Below, piece by piece: positions 56,163 through 64,000 of a stretch of DNA of 64,000 nt. The position numbers and the translations under genes are program-made. The notes under the pieces were generated by a model that was given only the letters and a program-made list of their open reading frames with translations, was not told the origin of the DNA and searched no databases. Where the stretch lies: contig MCGT01000008.1 of assembly GCA_002104935.1 (NCBI GenBank), positions 1 to 64,000 of the forward strand, written 5' to 3'. Within the stretch, counting starts at the first letter, position 1. Every line of letters starts with the position of its first letter. The stretch is from Hesseltinella vesiculosa. Lineage: Eukaryota; Mucoromycota; Mucoromycetes; Mucorales; Cunninghamellaceae.

Positions 56163-56691
56163 TTAGCAGCTTTGGCTGACAAGTCTGCAGTAGCTGTTGC
56201 TAGAGCCTGCATTGCAGCACTTGCTGTTCATTCCGGATCTGGAGCTACAAATGGCATCGTTGTTGCATGTCGTAGTAGAAAGCCAAGCACAAGGTTGACC
56301 AAGCCGTGTGACCAAGGGAGGACAGCAAGATCCAGAGCCGGTGGTTGACGAGGGCATTTGTCCTTCGGCAACACAGTCTCGCCCAGCCTGCTTTGGCTGA
56401 CAAATCCCATCAATGCAATAATCCCAGGTACCATAACAGTCAAGGACACTACGACACGATGCCCCTGTGTTAGCACGTTCTGGATCAACAAAAAAAAAGG
56501 GGGGAGCTCAAGTAAGTATGTTTCAGCCATGCCAGCTACTTACTCTCCAAGCGACCAGAATCCGCATTTTCCTGCTGAGCGCTAACAACAGCAGCAATAG
56601 CCAAAGCACTGAGACAATAAGCAAACTACAAAAACATTTCCGTCTAGTCTACCATGTGATTCATTTGTGGATTGATGTGTCTTACCTTCAT
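56163..56691 (-). CDS. secreted cysteine-rich protein 4, 134 aa
   Basis: Exons 56686-56691 (ATGAAG), 56544-56625 and 56163-56479. The leader is almost identical to that of gene 1 (MKFAYCLSALAIAAVVSA). The propeptide ends LEKR, then ANTGASC, a clear kexin-type site. The mature domain carries CRSVLDCYGTWDYCIDG, DCVAEGQMPSSTTG, CCPPLVTRLGQPC, CNNDAICSSRSGMN and KCCNAGSSNSYC. Genes 1 and 4 form one subtype by leader and gene 3 another. The cysteine domain of 4 is closest to 2 and 3, which suggests exchange of parts between copies. Confidence 0.75.
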
Positions 56692-56742
56692 CTTTCTTTC
56701 CCGTATGGTTTTTATCCTTCCTCTTCGTTTCAGGAGGATGAT

Positions 56743-56749
56743 ATTTATA
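56743..56749 (-). promoter_or_regulatory. TATA box of cysteine-rich gene 4
   Basis: TATAAAT on the minus strand, 52 nt upstream of the ATG at 56691. Confidence 0.5.
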
Positions 56750-56829
56750 TCTTTTCCAATGATTTTTTTCCCACAAAAGAAAGATATACGCCAACTTTAA
56801 TACTTTAATGTTAGACGTCGATGCCAGCA

Positions 56830-58260
56830 TCACTTGTTTTGCAGCAAGATGGCCTCATCGCGGCAAAGAGCAGGCTTGTCTTTGAGAGTTCAATAGGGCA
56901 TTTCTCTACCTTTAAAGAGGTTGCCGAAGTGCATGAACATGCAGTCTGTGGAAAATGGATTAAAATGATTTGAAAAAAGCCATCACCAGAAACTCTTGGG
57001 GAGAGGGAAAGAGCGAAAAAAAAAAAGGACAGCCGAAGTCTACCCGGTTGCGCTTTACTTTTTCGTTCAACAAATATTGCACAGTACGGTCGACTTGTTG
57101 CATGACATTGTCCTCGATAAAGAAATCACGTCCCAGTTCCTGAAAATAAAGAAATGCACAATTCATTCGTGATCCAGCATGGTTTGACATCGTCTGCGGA
57201 GTTTGTCCGAGAGATTTGAAGAGCAACCCCACATCACTTTCTATGAAACACATGCCTCCATTTCCTTTAGGAAGAAAAAAAATCTCAAGCGCGTAAAAAA
57301 AAATCAAGAGAATGCGCATTTTTCGAAGCTGCATTGCATTTCCCTCGGCGTTTTTTCATTTAAGAAGATCAGCCAAGTCCCTGACTTCCTTTTTGAACAG
57401 TTTTCCGCAGGGCGCTGCATTCCATTGCTTGGTTGTTCAAGAGGTTGTCACTGGCCATATGACTGGCGGCGAAATTAAAGCGACCCTCTCTGATATTGGC
57501 GATGCCGATTATAGTCAAGCGCATAGAGCAGCACAAGAAGACAGTGAACATCCATGCTCTGGTGGAGAAGAGGGCGTTGCACGGCAGCTGCATTTCATTC
57601 GTATTAGCGTACATGGCCACTTTGCTTAAAGCGGATGAAATTTTTCCACCTCAAGGTAGGCTAGGACCCCCTTGTAAAATTGTAAAGACACTATGCTGTT
57701 GCTCATTCTTTAAGCTGAGCATGATGGGCAGTGAAAAGGAGCTCGAGCCAGCGCTGGGGTTTAAAAGAAACAATGGCCAGCTTGCAGCTGCGGTTTTTTT
57801 TCCCTGAAGCAAGAGCCATTGGCAACAATTAAGTCAACCTCTTTTATTGTATGAGCAGCTGCATCGGAATACATGGGTTCAAGACATTTGCTGCTATTCA
57901 AAAGAGCTGCTGCTCCACCTTTTTTTTTGCTCGACCTCATTTTTTTCCTGCATATCCTTGACCTATGCCAAGTCACGTAGCAAGGCTGTCCAATCCCTAC
58001 ACCAGACTTCTTCTCTTTGCTTCAATCCTGCTTTGATTTCATCTGTTTCACATTCACTCATCTTAGCCGTATCATGAACGAGGGCATTTCGTAAACAAAA
58101 ATGGCGCAAACAAATGTTACACAGCGTACTCCGTCGGGCTCGGCCGCTCAACCGTTTGCCCAAATGAGGTCAAAATCCATTTGAAATAAAAAAAAAAAAA
58201 AAAAAAAAAAACTGACAGGGTTTCCGTTCTTCCTTTGACGTTTTTTTATGACCTCACCTC
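56830..58260. other. interval with possible unrecognised exons
   Basis: No complete gene could be built. On the minus strand, an acceptor TTTTCAG at ~57140 leads into an exon-like stretch reading ELGRDFFIEDNVMQQVDRTV to a GTAAAG donor near 57052. Another coherent stretch around 57963-58066 reads MSECETDEIKAGLKQREEV. They may belong to one or two small genes that I do not recognise. An A28 tract lies near 58183-58210, just before the MATE gene. Confidence 0.35.
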
Positions 58261-58269
58261 AATGTTGCA

Positions 58270-59942
58270 ATGTGGGTTTCCCAAAATACACTCCTTGAAT
58301 TGCGATGGCTGCTGAAGAATGCAAGTCCCATTGTGATCAGCTACCTGCTTCAGAACAGCTTACAAAGCGTGTCCGTTATCACTGCTGGACATTTAGGGTA
58401 AGCTCTTAAATTAGATCTTGGCCATAACATTCTTTGACACATTTTTTAATTTGATGTACTTGATTTGCCATGGCCCATTAGAGCATCAGAGCTAGCAGCA
58501 GCTTCGTTGTCGTCCATGTTTATCACCGTCACCGGATTGTCTGTGGTGCTAGGGACGACCTTGTGCCTGGACACGCTATGCTCGCAGTCATTTACCAGCA
58601 ATGAGGGTAACAAACAGATCGTAGGGCTGCATGTGCAACGGTGCCTGGTGCTTCTTGCATGTCTATGTGCGCCGGTTATGGTCTTGTGGTGGTATACCGA
58701 AGGTCTCTTTTTACTGCTCAAGCAGGATCCAGTTGTGGCGCAGCTGTCAGGCACCTACTGCCGCTGGATGATTCTTGGTCTGCCAGCATTTGCTCTGTTT
58801 GAATCGCTGAAGAAGATGCTACAAGCCCAGGGACTGTTCCGAGCGCCAAGCTTTGTTCTGTTCATCGGTGCCCCATTCAACTTGGCGGCCAGTTTTTCCC
58901 TGACGAAATCGCTAGGCTTTCCTGGGTCACCCATGGCTGCCGCCCTCACCTACTGGGTATTGGTTCTGCTCTTGCTCATCTACATCCTCAAAGGTAAGCC
59001 AAACAAAAAAAAAATAAGAAAAACAGGCTGCTGACTCTGGTTTTTGTTTTTGATATCATAGTGGATGGCAGCCAAGTGTGGCCACGCTGGCGTTGGTATC
59101 GGTCTTCGCAAGGTGCCTATCGCAAACTGGTCGAAGATCAGCAAATGGTCCGGCTGGCTGTTCGCTCGGCGACGGACGATGATGACAGCGACAATGGCTT
59201 CCAGCATGAAGAGGACCCGGGCTACATCCTGAATTGGGAGGCCTACCGCACCCTGTTGAAGCTGGCGATTCCTGGAATGCTGCTGATCTGCTCGGAGAGT
59301 TGGGCGTACGAAATCATTGCACTGGCCGCCAGTTGGATCGACACAACCCCTGGCAGTCACGTGAACCAAGGCGCCCAGTCTGTGCTTGTGACCTCTGCGA
59401 CGATGCTGTACACGCTCCCATTCGGCTTGGGCATTGCATCGGCCAACCGCGTCGGCAACAGCCTTGGCAGCATGCAGCCTGAACGGGCTCGGCATGCAGC
59501 CTATGCAGCCTTGATGGTGTCCTGTTTGGTGGCTTTGATGAATGTCTTGACATTGCTGTTCTCAAGAAACGTATGGGGCTTCCTATTCACCGACGACCAG
59601 GACGTAGTGCAGGCCGTCTGCCGCATCCTACCTGTCATGGCCATGTTTGTGATGTCCGACAATGTGGCGGGTGTGGCCGACGGAGTCCTCAATGGGCAAG
59701 GGCGCCAACATATAGGTGCTTGGTGCAATCTGGTGGTGTACTACCTGACGTCGTTGCCGCTCGGTTTCCTGCTCTGCTTTCATGTTGGCCTTGGCCTGGT
59801 CGGAATTTGGATTGCTCTGGCACTGTCCATTACCATGGCCTGCTTGGTGACCGTGTACGTCGTTCTGAAATCCGATTGGCAGAAAGAAGCTTTGCTTGCT
59901 GTGCAGCGCACGTCAACAACCTCCCATCAAGAAAACCCCTAG
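58270..59942 (+). CDS. MATE-family multidrug/toxin exporter, 506 aa
   Basis: Proton- or sodium-coupled antiporter of the multi-antimicrobial extrusion family, exporting organic cations or toxins at the plasma or vacuolar membrane. Exons 58270-58397, 58482-58993 and 59062-59942. It starts with MWVSQNTLLELRWLLKNASP, then LLQNSLQSVSVITAGHLGASELAAASL, a hallmark of the first MATE repeat. LDTLCSQSF follows, then AQGLFRAP. After a polar central loop (VEDQQMVRLAVRSATDDDDSD) the second repeat shows PGMLLICSESWAYEIIALAA, LPFGLGIASANRVGNSLG and GVLNGQGRQHIGAW. About twelve membrane spans fit. A start upstream of 58270 cannot be excluded. Confidence 0.9.
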
Positions 59943-60104
59943 ACAAACAATAGATTCGCTTTTTCGTTACTTTAGTCAATCAAGAATAAAGCCAATAGAA
60001 TTTTTCCTAGCAAGATTTTTGCGCCGACACAAGACAGAGGTCCCGAGCATAAACTCTCCCACTGGTCATCACCATCTCGTCCTTCTTCTCTTCTCCCTAC
60101 AGCA

Positions 60105-60587
60105 ATGGACAACTTTTCAAGTGACAAGGAAAAATTACAAGCGTCAATACAATCACAGCCCCTCCCTGATTATACAGGACTGACGCATCAAGTGCCAGTC
60201 TCAAACAATGGATACCCTGGTGAGGTTGGTCGAAGCACCATGACCCAAGACGCTCTTGTCTACGACCCAACGACAGGTCAGTCGATCCTCTCGGCCGTCA
60301 CTGCCCAGCGTCAGCAGATCGAGCAGTCTCTTGGTCAGTCGTGCCCTAAAGGCGGCTACCATACCTTGCGAATGCACTACACCACTACTTCTTTGCTTTT
60401 CTCGCTCCTCATTATCCCTTATTGCTGCGGTTATCGTGGCAAGCGGCAGGTAAAATTCAAACAAACATCCACATTGCTGGAAAAAAACCGATAACCCCTC
60501 GTTCATTTGTTTGTTCTCTTTGGCTCATAGTGCGAATGCACCAAATGCAACCAAAAATTCCCATCCATTCTCCTCCCAGATCCATAA
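60105..60587 (+). CDS. BRI3-like small membrane protein, 133 aa
   Basis: Exons 60105-60449 and 60531-60587. A polar, Gln/Ser-rich N-terminus (about 85 residues) is followed by CPKGGYHTLRMHYT, one hydrophobic segment (TSLLFSLLIIPYCCGY) and a Cys-rich end (CECTKCNQKF). The arrangement Cys-Pro-x-Gly-Gly ... membrane segment ... CxC-x2-C resembles the brain protein I3 (BRI3) family of endosomal/lysosomal membrane proteins. The assignment is by motif layout only. The intron falls directly before the last Cys cluster. Confidence 0.65.
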
Positions 60588-60615
60588 TTTGAAGGCGTGC
60601 ATGCAATAAATAGCA

Positions 60616-60617
<2 letters not shown>

Positions 60618-60655
<38 letters not shown>
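60618..60655 (+). repeat. T38 homopolymer
   Basis: Uninterrupted run of 38 T just past the BRI3-like gene's 3' end (AATAAA at 60606). It is the longest homopolymer in the window. Confidence 0.9.
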
Positions 60656-60657
<2 letters not shown>

Positions 60658-61474
60658 GACGAAACAATGCAAATCATGGCATACCAGTACATTGGCACCC
60701 ATTCGCTTTGTGGCAAAGAGCACTTCCAAAAAAAAACAAATGTCTGTCCTAGCCGAAACACCGCCAGCTTGGCACCTGGGCGGCGTTTTTCCAATGCCAA
60801 GCATTTCCTATGCCGTTTCGCATTTGAGCGTGCCCGCATGGCATGTGTGTTTTTCATGCGTTCATCATGAGTTTCATTTTTTACGGAATTGACACCTGCG
60901 GAGGGTAAGGCTGGCACGCCTTGTTTTGAGAAAACATCAGCAATGGATATAGGTAGATGGGAAGGTACGACGAGAAAAAGGTAGCAGCTACCTTTCAGTT
61001 TGCTAGGTTTTTTTTTTTTTTTTTTGTGATATCGCCTGCTGCCGAAGTCAGTTTTCAAGGTTTTTTTTTTTTTGTGATATCGCCTGCTGCCGAAGCGGAA
61101 TGACAACAGGATCGATCCTCCGACATCTGACATACGATGGTGGCAAAGTGGTGCAACTTGTAGAGTGTTGTTGAGCCAATATACGAGGGAGGATCAACCC
61201 GAATTGCTTGGTTTTCGTATCGTCTTGAGGTCTCAGCCGTGCTGTTTTTCGTTTCGCCTTCACTGGTAGCAAGTCAAGGACGCCTGTGAGTAGAAAGGAC
61301 GGAGAATGACATACTACACATAAAACGCAGATCAGGGGTGTTGGAGGCCAATAGGTCAAATTTCTTGACTGCAACCTGGGTAAAAGATGTTGCCATCTTG
61401 AAACAATGGGCTCCTAGTGATTGTTTATTGGCCATTAAATAATCCAGGTGGGAAAATCAAATAAACGAGGAGCG
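60656..61474. other. gene-poor interval with a short direct repeat
   Basis: No gene supported. A ~35-nt unit (T-tract plus GTGATATCGCCTGCTGCCGA) occurs twice, at about 61009-61045 and 61060-61100. Confidence 0.6.
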
Positions 61475-62527
61475 TTAATCGGCCTTCTGGGTTGGTAGGG
61501 CCAAGGTGGCAACGGATCGTTCTTCATCGTCCAAGGACCGGCCTGAGGGTGAAGACGTTCGGATACCCTGGACTCTTTGCATGGTCAGGCGGTACAGCCA
61601 ATAGGCGACGGCAATCAAGATGACAACGCTGGCCATCATCGTCATCACAGCCACGCGGTGTGCCGAGTCGGGCAAATCAGGGTTGGCGATGTCGGCTAGC
61701 TGCGAACCCACCCACACCTCCAGACAAAGCTTGAAGGACGAAATCAGAGCCGTGATGGTGAATTGGCGAAGCGTCACCTTTGGCAAGGCCGACAGCATCA
61801 TGTTGGTGATGGGCCAGGGAATAGGGCTAAGTCGGATCAAAAGCATGATCTGAGAAAAAAAAAAACGCAAGTCAACCAGGTGCCCATTCGCTTTGCCTCC
61901 CAATTATCCAAGCCGTACGCCTAGCCCTCCTTGTTCGATGGCTTCTTGAATAGCCAGGTATTTTTCCTGCTTGGAGGAGGACAGTTGAATAAACCGAGTG
62001 ATCTTATATTGTCGAATCAAACGGAAGCAAGTCATCGCACCCAAAAATGCCCCTGGGAAAAGAGACACAGGAATGCATGTAAGTAAAATGGCTCGTTTTT
62101 TTTAGAGAGGCGAGCAAGACGCTGCTTGCTATGCCCATCAATGTTCCTTACCTGTGATCGCAATAGGGAATCCACGGGGCACGCCATAAATAAAGCCTGT
62201 CAGCGAGGCACAGAATGTGAAGCCGATGAATGGGGGAATGGACGTCAACACCAAGAGACCAATCATGGCAATCCAGCTGTAGGGTGCCGATCGCATTTTA
62301 ACGGCAATGGACTGAATCTCTGTCAACAGATCCAACAGGAAAAAGAAAGTGGAGGATGAGTGAGACGCCACGTCGATTCAGGGGAACAGAGCTGGTGTGA
62401 TTAGGATCCTAATCTTTTCATTTTTCTGACCTTGACGCAATTCATGTCTATACATTGCGAGGACACCTAACGCACATAGTAAACCAATAGCAGCCACCCC
62501 ACCTAATATCCGTGTACGAGCCTTCAT
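61475..62527 (-). CDS. TVP38/TMEM64-type VTT-domain membrane protein, 257 aa
   Basis: Member of the SNARE-associated Golgi/VTT (DedA-like) family, probably in Golgi or ER membranes. Exons 62432-62527, 62152-62319, 61918-62052 and 61475-61849. An N-terminal span (ILGGVAAIGLLCALGVLAMY) is followed by VTT features: LTSIPPFIGFTFCASLTGFI, GAFLGAMTCFRLIRQY, then LLIRLSPIPWPITNMMLSAL, and a last span (VVILIAVAYWLYRL). The third intron uses a weak GTACGG donor, but only this joins EQGGLG to IMLLIRLSPIPW. The cytosolic tail is Ser/Arg-rich. Confidence 0.8.
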
Positions 62528-63267
62528 GGAACCGATGGGAAATAAAAAGAGGCGGGAAAAAAAAAAAAAAGGGAATCGCCAAAATTGTGAAAAAAAAAGA
62601 AAGTGACGAACGTTCAATCTCCGTGATAGATCGTGCGATTGGCTGGCAAGGCTTTCCAGATAACTACTTCTATCTCCATGGTCATGGATCATTCTTCTGT
62701 CATTGCATGGAACATTTGAAGGTCATTAGCTGAGGCTCGATTGGCTGAAATTCATATGAGTTTTGGTACTGGATAAAACACTGAGCGAATACCGCCGCCA
62801 GCAGCTGCACGTAGCATGCCAAGATACAGTATCAGCGCATGGAAACTAGGCATCTTTTATTTCTTCGTTTGGTATGATAATGGCAGGGTTTGAAGCAAAG
62901 CAGGAAATATGGGTAACGTGTGACGATGAAGTTGGGAGCGGCAGGCATTTATAAGGCTAGCAGGGTCTTTAGTAGAGCAAGAGTGCTTGTGTACGTAGAT
63001 CCAGGATGCGTGATTCATTGACAGCGTTGGTGACACGCACATGGACGACAGCAAAGAGGGAAATCAGCCGGACAATAAACTTGCTCTTTTTGGGTGGAGA
63101 GATCCGGCAAGCTCTCCTATGGCTGACTGTGCTGCCTTTTTGGAATTGGTAGCGATATTCTTAGGAAGCCTTGGCATTCGTATTTTTTGGTCTCGTAGCG
63201 AAAGGGCTGACGTAAGAAAAAAAACAAAAAACGAGGCAACTGTTTTATTCTTGTTGTGTTTCAAAAA
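62528..63267. other. intergenic, no gene seen
   Basis: Only short overlapping frames, with no splice-consistent exon chain. Confidence 0.5.
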
Positions 63268-64000
63268 TCAAGATTGCTTTGCAAGGGCGAGGGAAGACTG
63301 TTTCAAAACGCGCTGCATGATAGGTTTGAATCGTAAGGCATGAATGGCTTCGTCAAACGTAAACTAAAACAAATGCATATAAAAAAGAAAGGAAGATGAG
63401 GACATCGACCAAGCTACTTTTTGACTTTATGACGATGAGATGATCTTTTGTGTTACCCATTCCCGTGGTCGCATTTCTGGCCATTGATCCAGGACTTCGG
63501 TGACATGCATTTCGTAAAAGTAAAAATGGGTTTTCGGCCGCTCAAGCATGTCATAGTCCATGTATTCGCCCAGCATGCCGTGGATCTTGCCACAGACGCC
63601 AGCTAAATCACAGAGTCATGTAAAAATAATTGATTGTGCATGTGTTGTTACCTTCTTCGTACGTTTCTCGAGCAGCTGCTTGCTCGCTTGTTTCATCGTT
63701 TTCCCAACCGCCCTTTGGCTAGAGAGAGGTGAGCGAGGAGCTTGTTTTGTTGACGCTTACCAGCACCCAAACAAACGCTCGCTTACTGCTTTGTACGAGC
63801 AGGACACGTCGGTTTTTTACATCAATTGGCACACACCCAGCCACCTAGTCGATATGAAAAGTGACCGAGTCAGTCTACGGCAAGGACGTCGTCTCAAGCG
63901 AGTAGAGTCTAAATAACCTCCTCTGAATTTAGACGAGAGATTACCTGCCGAGCACTTTGATCATCGTAGTTTTGGTTTTCTCTTCCGGTTCTTGCCTCAG
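63268..64000 (-). CDS. Nudix hydrolase, diphosphoinositol polyphosphate phosphohydrolase type (5' end beyond window)
   Basis: Partial at the right edge. Exons visible on the minus strand: 63945-64000 (incomplete), 63761-63844, 63652-63718, 63457-63602 and 63268-63363. It reads AGCVPIDVKNRRVLLVQSS, then the Nudix box (GGWENDETSEQAAARET, YEEAG) in the pattern G-x5-E-x7-RE-x2-EE-x-G. Next are GKIHGMLGEYMDYDML and HFYFYEMHVTEVLDQWPE, ending RPREW, FTFDEAIHAL and ALAKQS. WVLPKGGW and the REW ... EAI end are characteristic of the Aps1/DIPP group, which removes the beta-phosphate from inositol pyrophosphates and cleaves diadenosine polyphosphates. An intron splits the Nudix box between EE and AG. 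Confidence 0.85.

Overview
The window looks like nuclear DNA of a filamentous fungus, most likely an early-diverging Mucoromycota/Mucorales species. The evidence is that every recognisable gene is eukaryotic and split by very short introns (about 50-130 nt), homopolymer A/T runs are frequent, and the gene set fits: BAHD-type acyltransferase, GDSL esterase IAH1, VHS-GAT adaptor LSB5, WC-2-like GATA factor, RFC subunit, 7TM protein, Fanzor nuclease, MATE exporter, TVP38-type VTT protein and a diphosphoinositol Nudix hydrolase. The genus is not determinable from what I can see. Exon boundaries were chosen by hand from splice signals and frame continuity. Every spliced model given as complete is divisible by three and ends at one stop.

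Region 1 (1-22.3 kb) is a nested repeat territory. A macro-unit made of block A (small minus-strand genes and plus-strand cassettes), block B (a 2.3-kb segment) and a satellite array occurs twice, about 1.5-14.7 kb and 14.7-19.2 kb. A third, truncated unit (A only) runs from 19.2 to 22.3 kb. The satellite monomer is about 205 bp with an A-tract at a fixed place. In the first array, pairs of monomers alternate with near-identical ~500-bp blocks in an ~855-bp higher-order repeat. Block A carries a minus-strand minigene family with TATA box, ORF and AATAAA, in three open copies plus relics. It also carries eight copies of a 52-codon plus-strand cassette.

Region 2 (23.4-39.2 kb) is ordinary single-copy gene space. 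In order: BAHD acyltransferase (-), IAH1-like esterase (-), LSB5-like VHS/GAT protein (-) divergent from a YdcZ-type membrane protein (+), GATA factor (-), RFC small subunit (-), a 7TM protein (+), and an unrecognised single-exon protein (-). Two gene-poor stretches (32.4-34.3 and 35.9-38.4 kb) separate them.

Region 3 (40.2-57 kb) is accessory DNA. It holds a seven-exon Fanzor (eukaryotic TnpB-like) nuclease gene with a truncated 5' copy beside it, a decayed IS630/Tc1-like element with ~110-bp terminal inverted repeats, and a cluster of secreted cysteine-rich protein genes. That cluster has four intact genes, one with two modules, and at least three relics, all sharing a 6-nt first coding exon and a TATA box about 50 nt upstream. 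A ~1-kb near-perfect palindrome lies inside the cluster.

Region 4 (58.3-64 kb) returns to housekeeping genes: MATE transporter (+), a BRI3-like small membrane protein (+), a TVP38/TMEM64-type VTT protein (-), and a Nudix hydrolase (-) that runs off the right edge.
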